Below, one piece after another: positions 1 to 9,231 of a stretch of DNA of 64,000 nucleotides. Origin of the DNA: Gloeobacter violaceus PCC 7421 (GTDB lineage: Bacteria; Cyanobacteriota; Cyanobacteriia; Gloeobacterales; Gloeobacteraceae); NCBI RefSeq assembly GCF_000011385.1, contig NC_005125.1:4278001-4342000 (forward strand), written 5' to 3'. The notes below the pieces were generated by a model. That model saw only the letters and a program-made list of their open reading frames with translations. It had not been told where the DNA came from and did no database searches. How positions within the stretch are numbered: the stretch's first letter is position 1; each line of letters begins with the position of its first letter. The position numbers and the translations under genes were made by a program.

Positions 1-1429
1 CACAGATCCAGCCTTCGAGCTTGGCCAGGGGCGAGGGGCCGCGACCACTAAATTCGACATCTCCGGGCAATGCGACCGGCAATTGCTCGTCAGGGACCGG
101 CACCACACCGCACTCGGGGCAGTAGACCATCGGAATCGGGCAGCCCCAGTAGCGCTGGCGCGAGATGAGCCAGTCGCGCAGCCGGTACTGCACGCGGCCT
201 TTGCCCCAGCCCTGCTGCTCGGCGTATTCGACGATCTTGAGCTTGCCTGTGGGTGAATCGAGGCCGTTGAAGGGACCGGAATTTACCAGCACGCCCACCT
301 CCGTGTAAGCCGCCCGCAGCGGTTCTGTGAGCGAGCCGTCCGGGGCCTGCACGACCAGGCGGATGGGAAGTTCGTATTGGCTTGCAAAGACAAAGTCGCG
401 CTCGTCGTGGCCGGGCACGCCCATCACCGCACCGGTGCCGTACTCAAAGAGCACATAATCGGCGATCCAGACCGGCACCGCCTGGCCGGTAAACGGATTG
501 AGGGCCACAGCCCCGGTAGACACCCCCTGCTTGGGCCGGTCTTCGCTCACCCGCTCGATTTCACTCTCGCTCTGGACCTGGGCCACAAAAGCCCGCACCG
601 CCTCGCGCCGCTCGGGTGCCGTGATGCGCTCCACCAGCGGGTGCTCCGGGGCGAGCACCAGATAGGTGACGCCGTAGACCGTATCCGGCCGGGTGGTGAA
701 CACGCGAATCCCCTCGGGCTCCCCGTTAATCGGAAAACACAGTTCTGCTCCCACCGACTTGCCGATCCAGTTTTCCTGCATGACCCGCACCCGCTCGGGC
801 CAATCCCCGAGCGTACCCAGCGCCTGCAGCAACTCCTCGGCGTAGTCGGTGATCTTCAGATACCACTGCTCCAACGGCCGCTTCTCTACCAGTGCTCCCG
901 AGCGCCAGGAGCGGCCCTCCGCATCGACCTGCTCGTTGGCGAGCACCGTCTGATCGACCGGATCCCAGTTGACGACGCCCGCTTTGCGGTAGGCGAGTCC
1001 TGCCTTCCAGAATTCAAGAAACAATTTCTGGGTCCAGCGGTAGTACGCAGGTGAACAGGTGGCCACTTCCCGCTCCCAGGCGTAGGCAAAGCCCAGGCGC
1101 TTGAGTTGCTCACGCATCTGGGCGATGTTTTGCTCGGTCCACTGGGCCGGGTGGATGCCCCGGTCGATGGCGGCATTTTCGGCGGGCAGCCCAAAGGCGT
1201 CCCAACCGATCGGGTGCAGCACGTTGAAGCCGCGCATGCGCTTGTAGCGGCTGATCACATCGGTAATCGAGTAGTTGCGCACATGGCCCATGTGCAGCGC
1301 GCCGGAGGGATACGGAAACATCGAGAGCGCATAAAATTTGGGCCGCCCATCCATTGCAAGGTGCGGCGCCTCCTCCCACTGCTTTTGCCGGCGCGGTTCG
1401 ATTGCGTGGGGGTTGTAGCGCGTTTCCAT
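1..1429 (-). CDS. leuS: leucyl-tRNA synthetase, N-terminal part (cut by window edge)
   Basis: Charges tRNA-Leu with leucine in the cytoplasm. The reverse strand reads from ATG at 1429 as [20 protein letters not shown], then the class I signature [17 protein letters not shown] (HIGH motif HMGH), followed by the conserved [14 protein letters not shown]. The catalytic Rossmann fold and the start of the CP1 editing insertion are present. The C-terminal half, including the KMSKS loop and anticodon-binding domain, lies beyond base 1, so about 476 codons are visible. The reading frame is unbroken to the edge. The neighbouring gene at 1785 diverges from it. Confidence 0.97.
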   Translation of the reverse strand, partial: METRYNPHAIEPRRQKQWEEAPHLAMDGRPKFYALSMFPYPSGALHMGHVRNYSITDVISRYKRMRGFNVLHPIGWDAFGLPAENAAIDRGIHPAQWTEQNIAQMREQLKRLGFAYAWEREVATCSPAYYRWTQKLFLEFWKAGLAYRKAGVVNWDPVDQTVLANEQVDAEGRSWRSGALVEKRPLEQWYLKITDYAEELLQALGTLGDWPERVRVMQENWIGKSVGAELCFPINGEPEGIRVFTTRPDTVYGVTYLVLAPEHPLVERITAPERREAVRAFVAQVQSESEIERVSEDRPKQGVSTGAVALNPFTGQAVPVWIADYVLFEYGTGAVMGVPGHDERDFVFASQYELPIRLVVQAPDGSLTEPLRAAYTEVGVLVNSGPFNGLDSPTGKLKIVEYAEQQGWGKGRVQYRLRDWLISRQRYWGCPIPMVYCPECGVVPVPDEQLPVALPGDVEFSGRGPSPLAKLEGWIC

Positions 1430-1784
1430 GGGTGCTTTGTGCCTCGATGCTGCCATTTTTCCCATTATCATCCTCCAGCGCGTCCAGCTACTTAATGCAA
1501 TTCTCAAGCCTGCCTTGAACTTTGCCCGAGCGGTCCCTGCCTAAAGTGCTGATTGTGATTTCGCCGCTTTGAAAAAAGCTGCGGAATGTGATTATTTGTC
1601 TATATGCGCTCATTTTCTCGCCTGGGTGGCGTGGAGCTGCCGAACTTTCGGGAGGGAGATGCCCTCCATTTTATCAAGGCGAAGGACAGTCTATGCAATT
1701 TGCATTAGGTACATTCGTCAGCGGCTGATAGACTGTAACGAGTAAGAAAGCCTCCAGTCATTCAGATTACTTGCCTCGATACTC
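1430..1784. other. 355 bp divergent intergenic region
   Basis: This stretch lies between divergent leuS and the cytochrome gene. I found no convincing ORF or tRNA. Its one notable structure is the nested inverted repeat at 1686-1736, annotated separately. It presumably holds the promoters of both flanking genes, but I could not pick a convincing -35/-10 pair. Confidence 0.5.
1686..1736. promoter_or_regulatory. nested inverted repeats upstream of the cytochrome gene
   Basis: Outer 8 bp arms ACAGTCTA (1686-1693) and TAGACTGT (1729-1736) enclose two short palindromes, ATGCAATTTGCAT (1693-1705) and TCAGCGGCTGA. The inner palindromes have one-base centres, which favours protein-binding sites over RNA hairpins. 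The element ends about 50 bp before the ATG at 1785, a plausible operator position. Function is inferred only from symmetry and position. Confidence 0.4.
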
Positions 1785-2495
1785 ATGAAACAATTGCAAC
1801 CCTATCAGCCGCTGCTTTTGCGCATTCTTCACGCATTAACCGGCTTCTTTGTCGTGGGAGCGATTATAACTGCTTTCTGGACCTACGACACCTACGACGG
1901 CAGGTGGGGAAGGGTGCCGCTGCCCAGGTTCGAGGAGATAGAAGGCATCCATGGCACCTTTGGACTGATCGGCTTGCTCATCTTCCCGGCCTTTGCCCTC
2001 TACGCATTCCACCAGGGCCAGAAGCGACTGGTTCAACCGGATACGCTCGCAAAACTGGGCCGGGTGGGGCGACCGGCGTGGTGGTACAGCCTGGGCCAGG
2101 TGTTGAATACACTCACACTGCTCGCCCTCACCCTCTCGCTGTTTAGCGGCAAGATGATGGACGAGAAGTGGTTGCCCAAAGGAGAACTCGACCACGCCTG
2201 GTACTACGTTCACCTGAGCGGCTGGCTGGTGGTCGTCGTCTGCGTCGCGCTCCACGTACTCATCCACGCGAAGGTGGGCGGAGTGCCGTTGTTGCTGTCG
2301 ATGGTGAACTGGCGCTACCGTGCCGAGGACAGCCCCGCCCTGTGGCCTCCCCGGGTGAGGGCCTGGTGGTCCGGCCTGCGTTTGGGACTACCCGGCCGGT
2401 TGCCCGCCTCCACGCTCGTCGCCCTCGAGGTGGTTGTGCTGGGGAGTATCGCCGCCGCCTGGGTGATCTCGCTATTGAAAGAGGCAGCAGACTAA
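1785..2495 (+). CDS. cytochrome b561-type membrane protein
   Basis: Predicted integral membrane electron carrier of the prokaryotic di-haem b561 type, 236 residues. Four hydrophobic segments are visible at about residues 16-32, 55-75, 100-120 and 143-162, with a further C-terminal hydrophobic stretch near 210-230. Candidate haem-ligand histidines sit in or next to them: LRILHALTG, GIHGTFG, YYVHLSGW and ALHVLIHAK. The start is the ATG at 1785, just downstream of a nested inverted repeat. It is encoded alone, with no dehydrogenase or c-type cytochrome partner beside it, so the redox partner is unknown. The family call is from helix and histidine pattern only. Confidence 0.75.
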   Translation: MKQLQPYQPLLLRILHALTGFFVVGAIITAFWTYDTYDGRWGRVPLPRFEEIEGIHGTFGLIGLLIFPAFALYAFHQGQKRLVQPDTLAKLGRVGRPAWWYSLGQVLNTLTLLALTLSLFSGKMMDEKWLPKGELDHAWYYVHLSGWLVVVVCVALHVLIHAKVGGVPLLLSMVNWRYRAEDSPALWPPRVRAWWSGLRLGLPGRLPASTLVALEVVVLGSIAAAWVISLLKEAAD

Positions 2496-2573
2496 GACTG
2501 GGCTCTTCCCGTGGGGGCTAGTGTATGAAGGATGATCCAAACAACTGCAGCCCAGCGACGAGCCATCCCCTTC

Positions 2574-2778
2574 GCCGCAGTCGACACGCGTCGTGCAGGC
2601 CCTGGAAGAATAAACCGATCCCACCCGCCAATTCTCGTTCCTAACCATGCCGCTAAGTCCGGGGGGTGTCGGGGGGGTGGCACCCCCTCGACGCGGGGAG
2701 GGGGAGAGCGCGAGAGGGGAACCCGAAGGGGGTTCCGCCTCTCGCACCCACAGATTGTCGTGCAAAACCAACCGCCAA
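2574..2778 (-). repeat. dispersed ~205 bp repeat, copy A (inverted relative to copy B)
   Basis: Read on the reverse strand, this block matches 10077-10279 almost base for base over about 200 bp. Shared landmarks in order are TGGCxGTTGG near its start, GGAACCCCCTTCGGGTTCC (a self-complementary hairpin), CTCTCGCGCTCTCC, CCCCGCGTCGAGGGG, CCCGACACCCCCCGGACTTAG and CACGACGCGTGTCGACTGCGG at the end. Homology stops sharply at both ends. No transposase is encoded, so a non-autonomous or structural repeat is most likely. The flanks (2496-2573 and 2779-2863) hold no gene. Confidence 0.85.
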
Positions 2779-2863
2779 ATATCAGGCGTCGGGTTAAAAA
2801 TCGTTGACCATCAAGATTTCTCATCGGCCTGCCGACATCTGGGCCACCCCAAATCGCTCCAAC

Positions 2864-4780
2864 TCAGGACTCCTGCCAGACAGCGGTTTCAGATATCTCA
2901 CCAAGCTTGAGCGTAAGGTGGGTCTTGAGGTCGTTGATGCGGTGGTATTCGGCGTTGCGTTGCTCGACGAAGTAGTCGGCTTCCTCCCAGGCGCCGCGCC
3001 GCTCCGCTTCGTCGCACAGCTGGTTGAGGTAGTTGTAGCGCCGCTCGCAGCGATCGAGCTGCAGCGTGGCAAGGCCCGCCCGAATCACCATGCGCGGCCG
3101 CATCAGGGCGATGCGGTTGTGTTCGTTGAGCCAGAGCAGTTGCCCGAGGCGCTGATTGAGTTCAGGATCGCCCGCGTACATCGTGCGCAAGGCCACCACC
3201 ACGTCGTCGTCCTCGCCAATTTCCTCGCGCAACTGCAGTATCTTCTGCCACAGCTGGCGGTGGTGCAGCACCGAAAATTCGAGATCGTGCTCGTCGAGGC
3301 CGCGGTGAATGTCCTCGCGGTACTCCGCAAAGTGCAAATAGATCTGGATGAGCTGCACCTCGGCCTGAAAACAGGCGGGCGGAAACGGTTCGCGCTTTTT
3401 TTTGGACTTGCCGTCCCCACCGCCCCAGCGATGGGTGCGGATGCGCCGCCGCAGTTCGTCTTCGAGTTGGGAAGCGAGCCGGCCGTTGCCCTGGGAAAGC
3501 TGTCCGGCGATGAGGTGGATATAGTGCGCCCGGGTCATCGAACTGAGCAGACCCGACAGCAGTTCCACCAATCCCTGGCTCACCTGCTGAAAATCAGCGG
3601 CCAAGCTCAGATCCCGCCCGGCAAACAGCCGCTCGATTTGCCAGTCGATCCACAAAGGCGCTTCACTGGCAAGCTTCAGATACTCCTGGGGCGGGTGGGA
3701 ACGCAAAAATTCGTCCGGGTCCTTGCCCGCCGGCAGCGCCACGATCCGCAGCTGCACACCGGATTTGACCACCAGGGGCCGCAACTCGGCAATCGCACGC
3801 TCGGCAGCCTGCACCCCCGCCGCATCGGCGTCGAAATTGAGCACGACGCGCTTCGATTCGGTGTAGCGCAACAGCTGCTTGATCTGGTCGGTCCGCAGCG
3901 AGGTGCCGAGCGTGGCCACCACGTGGCTGATCCCCGACTGGTGCAGGGCAATCGCATCGAAGTACCCTTCGACGACGATCGCCCCGTCGGTGCGGCCCAC
4001 CGACTCGCGCGCCTGATCGAGGGCGTAGAGCGTCTGACCCTTGTTAAAGAGTTCCGTCTCGGGCGAATTGAGGTACTTGGGCTGCTCGTCGCCCATCGCC
4101 CGCCCCCCGAAGGCGATCACCTTGCCTTTGAGATCGCATATAGGAATGATCAGTCGGTGACGAAAGCGGTCGTAATAACCCTGGCCGCTGCTTCTAGGAA
4201 TGATCAGCCCCGCCTCTTCCACCAGCGAAGCTGGAAAGCGCTTCTGGTCGACCAAGTAGGTATAAAGCGACTGCCAGCCCTCGGGGGCAAAGCCCAGGCG
4301 AAACTGGCGAATCGTCTTTTCGCTGAGCGCACGCGCCTCCAGCAGATACTGCCTCGCCGCCGCTCCGCGCTCGCCCCAGAGGGCGTAACTATAAAACTGG
4401 GCCGCCAGTTCGAGAATTTCGCCCAGTTGCTGCTGTTTGGAGAGCTTGCGGGTGTACTCGGCTTTTTGCTCGGGCTTGAGGGTCTGGACCGGCACGCCGA
4501 AGCGGCGGGCCAGTTCCAGCACCACCTCGCCAAAGGCGGACTTGTCCAGTTCCATAACGAACTTGAACACGTCGCCCGAGGCGCCGCAGGCAAAGCACTT
4601 ATAGATCTGCTTGCCCGGCGAGACATAAAAACTGGGGCTGCGGTCCTCGTGAAAGGGGCACAGTCCCTTGAAGTCGCGCCCCGCCTTGCGCAGGACTACC
4701 CGCTCGGACACGACATCGACCAGATCCGCCTTGGCGCGGACCTCGTCGATGGTGCGTGGGTGTAACTGCGGGGCGCTCAC
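2864..4780 (-). CDS. dnaG: DNA primase
   Basis: Synthesises RNA primers at the replication fork. The 638-residue protein has the usual three-part layout. The N-terminal CHC2 zinc-binding domain has C41, H44, C62 and C65 within CPFHEDRSPSF and KCFACGASGD. The TOPRIM catalytic core has EGYFD at 271-275 and the DADAAG acidic cluster at 317-322. The C-terminal helical region should bind DnaB. Length is normal for bacterial DnaG. The start is the ATG at 4780. A TACAAT -10-like box lies about 27 bp upstream, giving a short leader. Confidence 0.97.
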   Translation of the reverse strand: MSAPQLHPRTIDEVRAKADLVDVVSERVVLRKAGRDFKGLCPFHEDRSPSFYVSPGKQIYKCFACGASGDVFKFVMELDKSAFGEVVLELARRFGVPVQTLKPEQKAEYTRKLSKQQQLGEILELAAQFYSYALWGERGAAARQYLLEARALSEKTIRQFRLGFAPEGWQSLYTYLVDQKRFPASLVEEAGLIIPRSSGQGYYDRFRHRLIIPICDLKGKVIAFGGRAMGDEQPKYLNSPETELFNKGQTLYALDQARESVGRTDGAIVVEGYFDAIALHQSGISHVVATLGTSLRTDQIKQLLRYTESKRVVLNFDADAAGVQAAERAIAELRPLVVKSGVQLRIVALPAGKDPDEFLRSHPPQEYLKLASEAPLWIDWQIERLFAGRDLSLAADFQQVSQGLVELLSGLLSSMTRAHYIHLIAGQLSQGNGRLASQLEDELRRRIRTHRWGGGDGKSKKKREPFPPACFQAEVQLIQIYLHFAEYREDIHRGLDEHDLEFSVLHHRQLWQKILQLREEIGEDDDVVVALRTMYAGDPELNQRLGQLLWLNEHNRIALMRPRMVIRAGLATLQLDRCERRYNYLNQLCDEAERRGAWEEADYFVEQRNAEYHRINDLKTHLTLKLGEISETAVWQES

Positions 4781-4806
4781 GGGGATCGTGCCGGTGAAGG
4801 GAAATT

Positions 4807-4812
4807 ATTGTA
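4807..4812 (-). promoter_or_regulatory. candidate -10 box for dnaG
   Basis: The reverse strand reads TACAAT 27 bp upstream of the dnaG ATG, in an AT-rich patch that contrasts with the GC-rich surroundings. No clear -35 was found at the standard spacing. Assignment rests on sequence and position only. Confidence 0.35.
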
Positions 4813-4947
4813 GCGTGAAAACTCCGATCAAAAGGCTCAGACCACACCATATCTGGGGCTGCGATCCGGCCGGTTTCGCAATATGGACAATCATACACTG
4901 TCCGAGCGTGGTAGGATGACCCGCAAAGCAACCGGGGGGCTCAAGCG

Positions 4948-5304
4948 GTGGTCAACGCAGACATTTTGGCGGAGGCGGCCGTCTGGGCAGCGCTGGCACT
5001 GATCGCCTGGAACTTTCAGGGATTGGTGTCTCGTTTCCCTTCGTTTTTTCTGGGAGTGCAGGATGCGGGCATTGCCCTGCCCACGCTCTACGCGCGCATT
5101 TTGATCGCGGCTCTGGCCTGCTGGGAGGTGCTCATCAACGCGGGCAAGGGCAATGTCCTGCCGCCGGTGTTCTTGATGGCGCTCACGGGCTACTTGCTTT
5201 TTGTCGGTTGGCGGGCGCAGGGAGAAGCGCACCTGCGCTGGTTGGGGCTGTACGCCGCCACGGTGGCGGTGGTGCTCTGCTGGCAGAGTTTGCCGTCGGT
5301 CTGA
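4948..5304 (+). CDS. small multi-spanning membrane protein, unknown
   Basis: I do not recognise this 118-residue protein. It is almost entirely hydrophobic, with apparent helices near residues 7-20, 47-62, 70-86 and 97-113, so an inner-membrane protein with about four spans is likely. Translation appears to start at GTG 4948, because there is no in-frame ATG upstream that adds sensible sequence. It diverges from dnaG and is followed 40 bp later, on the same strand, by a small charged protein with which it may be co-transcribed. Confidence 0.65.
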   Translation: MVNADILAEAAVWAALALIAWNFQGLVSRFPSFFLGVQDAGIALPTLYARILIAALACWEVLINAGKGNVLPPVFLMALTGYLLFVGWRAQGEAHLRWLGLYAATVAVVLCWQSLPSV

Positions 5305-5344
5305 CCCAGAGCATCCGCGAAGCCCAACAAAGCTGGAGTTTTCC

Positions 5345-5581
5345 ATGAACGACAAGCCGATGCCGCCGATTCCAGACGCCGAGACACGTCGCCAAGCGCG
5401 CGAAAAGATGTTGGCGGCGGCAGCGGAACTGCGCAAGTCTGCTGAGGAAATCCAAATACTGCAGGAAATGTTTGACCGAGACTATGAGGAAAGCCCGATC
5501 GGTCAGTTTCATGCCCGCCGCCAGGCGCAACTGCAAGCCGAGCAGAAGAGATCAGACGCCGCTTCTGAAGAGGGAAAGTGA
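5345..5581 (+). CDS. small charged helical protein, unknown
   Basis: This 78-residue soluble protein is rich in Glu, Gln, Arg and Ala (QAREKMLAAAAELRKSAEEI; HARRQAQLQAEQKR), consistent with one long helix or coiled coil. The ATG at 5345 is chosen because it follows a GGAG-type ribosome site and because earlier in-frame codons overlap the preceding membrane protein. It lies 40 bp downstream of that gene and may be its partner. No family recognised. Confidence 0.6.
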   Translation: MNDKPMPPIPDAETRRQAREKMLAAAAELRKSAEEIQILQEMFDRDYEESPIGQFHARRQAQLQAEQKRSDAASEEGK

Positions 5582-5619
5582 AAAAGTTGTCTGTGCTTTA
5601 GAGGTTGGGAAGACACCCG

Positions 5620-6363
5620 TTACACCGGCGTCAATCGCCACCAGCCGAAGGGATTAAACAACAAATCGCCCTCTGCAAAGACCGTACACGGTTCGGCCTC
5701 CAGGCGGTAGGTGGGGTACTCCGGACCGGGGCTGAAGGTGCCGCCGCTCTCGAGCTTCGGATCTTCCAACAACAGATACTGCGCGAATCCCTGCAAGGCC
5801 ACCGCCGCCTCGTCCGGGGGCAGCGAGCCCGGCACCGAGGCGTCGCGCGCGCCCAAGTTGTGCATGCCGCAGGAGTAGAACAGGTCGTCGCCGCGCACCA
5901 GGGTGACGTAGCCCTCAAAAAGGGCGAGCATTCCCTTTTTGCCGATCAGTTCCCGCCAGCCCTCGGCGCTGTGGGAGAGGCCCGACGACTCGACTTTGAC
6001 GGCAAGGCCGCCCGCTTTGCAGATTTCACCGGCGACGTCCATCATCTTCTGGGCGGCATCCACCGAACCGCCCGGCCCGACCAGGTAGAGCGTGAAGGTG
6101 TGGGCGTCGATCGCCTCGAGCAACGCCTCGCTGTGGTGGCCGTTGGCCGACAATTCAAAAGCGCGCCGCAGATCCGGGTCGTGTTCGACTACCTCCAGCT
6201 CGACGATCAGATCGCTCTGGGTGTCGATGAGCACCGCCCCGGCAAAAAACAGCCGCTCGCTGCTGCCGATGATCGCCCGACCGATCTGATCGGTATCCGG
6301 CCACGGCCCCGGAACGCCCAGGACGATCTCGACGGGATTGCCGGTGGTGGCGGGTGCTTCCAT
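5620..6363 (-). CDS. conserved hypothetical protein (possible DUF4261)
   Basis: A soluble protein of 247 residues without signal peptide or membrane segments. It has alternating strand/helix character (VEIVLGVPGPW; LFFAGAVLIDT; TFTLYLVGPGG). The C-terminal half, from about residue 115 (GEICKAGGLAVKVESSG; YSCGMHNLGARDASV), resembles the DUF4261 family as I remember it, but I could not run a profile search. It converges on the small-protein pair at 4948-5581 and diverges from the aconitase gene with about 150 bp between. Function unknown. Confidence 0.65.
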   Translation of the reverse strand: MEAPATTGNPVEIVLGVPGPWPDTDQIGRAIIGSSERLFFAGAVLIDTQSDLIVELEVVEHDPDLRRAFELSANGHHSEALLEAIDAHTFTLYLVGPGGSVDAAQKMMDVAGEICKAGGLAVKVESSGLSHSAEGWRELIGKKGMLALFEGYVTLVRGDDLFYSCGMHNLGARDASVPGSLPPDEAAVALQGFAQYLLLEDPKLESGGTFSPGPEYPTYRLEAEPCTVFAEGDLLFNPFGWWRLTPV

Positions 6364-6515
6364 AGGACGGGAAAATCCGTAAATTTACGTAACGTCTCGC
6401 AGTTTATCACCCACCGGCGTTTCTTTCTGAAAATGGCAGCTTCCGATACGGATCTGGAGGCGCGCTTAGACTAGAAAGTGATGCCCAGACCCGCAAGCGT
6501 AGCGAGACACCCGCG

Positions 6516-8453
6516 ATGAATCTGACCTGTAAAATCTTGCAAGCCCACCTGATGAGCGGCGAATTGCGGCCAGGCTCCGAAATCGGCATCCGCATCGACC
6601 AGACACTGACCCAGGATGCCACCGGCACGATGGCCTATCTACAGTTCGAAGCGATGGGATTGCCGCGGGTGCGCACGAAGCTGTCGGTTTCCTACATCGA
6701 CCACAACATGTTGCAGACGGGCTTCGAGAACGCCGACGATCATCGCTATTTGCAGTCGGTGGGTCAGAAATACGGCATCGTCTTCTCGCGCCCGGGCAAC
6801 GGCATCTGCCACCAGGTGCACCGCGAGCGCTTCGCGGTGCCCGCTCAGACGCTGCTGGGTTCCGATTCGCACACGCCCACCTGCGGCGGCCTCGGCATGC
6901 TCGCCATCGGCGCGGGCGGGCTCGACGTGGCGGTGGCGATGGCGGGCGAGCCTTACTTTATTCCGATGCCGAAGGTGCTGGGGGTAAGACTGACCGGCAC
7001 CCTGCAGCCCTGGTGCTCGGGCAAGGACGTCATCTTGGAGATGCTCCGGCGGCTCACCGTCAAGGGCGGCACCGGCCGCATCGTCGAATATACCGGTCCG
7101 GGGGTCGCCTCGCTGAGCGTCTCCCATCGCTTCACGATCACCAACATGGGTGCCGAACTCGGGGCAACCACCAGTGTCTTTCCTTCCGACGAAGTCACCC
7201 ATCGCTTCCTGGCCGCCCAGGGCCGCGAAGGCGACTGGGTGCCCCTCGCCGCCGATCCGGACGCCACCTACGACGAAACGGTCGAAATCGACCTCGACAC
7301 CCTGGAGCCGCTGACCGCCTGTCCCTCCAGCCCCGACAACGTCGTGAGCGTGCGCGCAGTGGCGGGGACACCCGTGGTGCAGGTGTGCATCGGCTCGTGC
7401 ACCAACTCCAGCTACGAAGATCTGGCCACCGCCGCGCTGTTGCTGCGCGGCAGGCGCGTGCATCCGAACGTCTCGATGACGGTCACCCCGGGTTCCAAGC
7501 AGGTCTTCGAGATGATCGTCCGCGACGGCTATTTCGCGGACTTGATTGCCGCCGGTTGCCGCATTCTCGAATCGGCCTGCGGGCCGTGCATCGGCATGGG
7601 TCAGGCCCCTCCCACCGGCGGTGTCTCGGTGCGCAGCTTCAACCGCAACTTCAAGGGCCGCTCCGGCACCGCCGACGATCTGGTCTATCTGGCGAGCCCC
7701 GAAGTCTGCGTCGCCTGTGCCCTCACCGGCGAGATCACCGACCCGCGCACGCTGGGCATCGATCCGATTGCCATGGCCACCCCCGGGCAGTTCCTCATCA
7801 ACGACAACATGCTCGTCTTCCCGCCCGCCGACGGCAAAGACGTCGAGGTGCTGCGCGGTCCCAACATCAAGCCGGTGCCGCTTGGCGAACCGCCCACCGC
7901 TACGCTGGAGGCGCCCGTTTTATTGAAACTGGGGGACAATATTTCCACCGACCACATCATGCCGGCGGGGGCCAAGGTTTTGCCTTTGCGCTCCAATATC
8001 CCGGCCATCGCCGAGTTCGTCTTTATGCGCGTCGATCCGACTTTTCCTGAGCGCGCCCGGGCCGCCGGCCCTTCGTTGGTCGTGGGCGGGAGCAACTACG
8101 GCCAGGGTTCCTCGCGCGAACACGCCGCCCTCGCCCCGATGTACCTGGGCGTGCGGGCGGTGATCGTCAAGTCCTTCGCCCGCATCCACCGCGCCAACTT
8201 GATCAACTTCGGCATCCTGCCGCTCACCTTTGCGGACGAGGCCGACCACGACGGGGTCGATCAAGGCGACCAGTTGCGCCTCGAAGGGATTGCCGAGGGT
8301 CTGACGACCGGCCACTTCACCGTCGCCAACCTCACCAAGGGCACGAACTTCCGGGCCGACGCCCAGCTCACCGAGCGCGAGCGCGAAGTGATCCTGGCGG
8401 GCGGTCTGCTCAACAAGATCAAAAGCGAAAAGACCGAGACGGCGGCGGTATAA
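6516..8453 (+). CDS. aconitate hydratase, short Aquifex-type
   Basis: Isomerises citrate and isocitrate through cis-aconitate with a [4Fe-4S] cluster. All three cluster cysteines are visible, C295 in CIGSCTNSSYED and C355/C358 in ACGPCIGMG. The SDSHT substrate-binding motif (116-120) and a C-terminal swivel domain with GGSNYGQGSSREHAAL are also present. At 645 residues it is clearly shorter than AcnA (~900) or AcnB (~860). It keeps one-chain domain order, like the putative-aconitase group typified by Aquifex. Homoaconitase or isopropylmalate isomerase activity cannot be excluded from sequence. Most cyanobacteria are known for AcnB, which makes this type notable. Confidence 0.88.
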   Translation: MNLTCKILQAHLMSGELRPGSEIGIRIDQTLTQDATGTMAYLQFEAMGLPRVRTKLSVSYIDHNMLQTGFENADDHRYLQSVGQKYGIVFSRPGNGICHQVHRERFAVPAQTLLGSDSHTPTCGGLGMLAIGAGGLDVAVAMAGEPYFIPMPKVLGVRLTGTLQPWCSGKDVILEMLRRLTVKGGTGRIVEYTGPGVASLSVSHRFTITNMGAELGATTSVFPSDEVTHRFLAAQGREGDWVPLAADPDATYDETVEIDLDTLEPLTACPSSPDNVVSVRAVAGTPVVQVCIGSCTNSSYEDLATAALLLRGRRVHPNVSMTVTPGSKQVFEMIVRDGYFADLIAAGCRILESACGPCIGMGQAPPTGGVSVRSFNRNFKGRSGTADDLVYLASPEVCVACALTGEITDPRTLGIDPIAMATPGQFLINDNMLVFPPADGKDVEVLRGPNIKPVPLGEPPTATLEAPVLLKLGDNISTDHIMPAGAKVLPLRSNIPAIAEFVFMRVDPTFPERARAAGPSLVVGGSNYGQGSSREHAALAPMYLGVRAVIVKSFARIHRANLINFGILPLTFADEADHDGVDQGDQLRLEGIAEGLTTGHFTVANLTKGTNFRADAQLTEREREVILAGGLLNKIKSEKTETAAV

Positions 8454-8466
8454 CAGCGCTAGGTTC

Positions 8467-8500
8467 AAAAAGTCGCGCGCTTTTTCAGCGCGCGCTTTCT
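8467..8500. terminator. hairpin between convergent aconitase and TPR genes
   Basis: GCGCGC at 8475-8480 pairs with GCGCGC at 8488-8493 around a TTTTTCA loop. The stem is flanked by AAAAAG on one side and a pyrimidine-rich CTTTCT on the other. It sits just past the aconitase stop and overlaps the last codons of the opposing TPR gene, as expected for a shared terminator of convergent genes. Confidence 0.5.
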
Positions 8501-9099
8501 CCACGCACCTGGGTGGCGCTGGCGCTGTCGGAGTGGAATTTCGCAATCGTCTGCTGGGTTTGCCAGTGGCGGCTCATATTGCCCTGGGTTTTGTACAGGG
8601 TGGCTGCTTTGTGCAGATCGAGCAGCCCTGTACCTACCGCCTGCATCTTGCAGTGGGCCAGCCCCCGGTTGCTGTAGGCTTCTGCGTAATCCGGCTGCAA
8701 CTGAATAGCCCGGGAGTACCCCTCGATCGCTTCCTGCTTATGGCCTAACCGGTAGTGGGCGTTGCCCCAGTTGAAGTGGGCTTTGGCGTCGCGCGGGCTC
8801 AGGTGCACGACCCGACTAAAATCTTCGAGCGCCCCCTGGCTGTTTCCCAGTTGGGAGCGAGCGGTGCCCCGATTGAAATACGCTTCGCTGAATTCCGGCT
8901 TGAGGGTGATGGCGTGGGTATAATCCTCGAGCGCCCGGATTTTGTTGTTGAGGCGGTAGTAGGCGTTACCCCGGCCGCAGTACGCCTCGGGGCAGTTCGA
9001 CTGCAGTAGAATGGCCTGGGTATAGTCGGAGATAGCTCCGTCGTAATTGCCAGCTTGAGCCTTTTTCATCCCCCGCTTGATCCAATCAGAAGCACTCAT
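8485..9099 (-). CDS. TPR-repeat protein
   Basis: A 204-residue protein made almost wholly of tetratricopeptide repeats, beginning MSASDWIKRGMKKAQAGNYD. Five consecutive units follow the pattern AYxxRGNAxYxLxxxxxALEDYxxAIxLxP. Such proteins scaffold protein-protein contacts; the partner is not evident. The ATG at 9099 is preferred over one four codons upstream because the TPR fold starts there. It has no signal peptide, and it diverges from the small gene at 9232. Confidence 0.85.
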   Translation of the reverse strand: MSASDWIKRGMKKAQAGNYDGAISDYTQAILLQSNCPEAYCGRGNAYYRLNNKIRALEDYTHAITLKPEFSEAYFNRGTARSQLGNSQGALEDFSRVVHLSPRDAKAHFNWGNAHYRLGHKQEAIEGYSRAIQLQPDYAEAYSNRGLAHCKMQAVGTGLLDLHKAATLYKTQGNMSRHWQTQQTIAKFHSDSASATQVRGESAR

Positions 9100-9180
9100 C
9101 CGACGACACACGCAGCGAAACTATCTCCACGCTAACCAGAAAAAATCAGAAACCCGCCGAATTCTGGTTTATCTTTACTT

Positions 9181-9197
9181 GTGGACCAGGTGTCCAC
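9181..9197. promoter_or_regulatory. perfect inverted repeat, candidate operator
   Basis: GTGGAC and GTCCAC form 6 bp arms around CAGGT, 35 bp upstream of the ATG at 9232. It lies in the divergent region between the TPR gene and an unknown two-gene unit. Symmetry and position suggest a regulator site; no regulator is assigned. Confidence 0.35.
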
Positions 9198-9231
9198 CAC
9201 CAAGGCGGTGCCCCATAACCCAGGGGAAACG

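Noticed and set aside
2804-4765. 653-codon open frame opposite dnaG
   Set aside because: It runs antisense through the whole primase gene and has no domain; it is a shadow of GC-rich codon bias.
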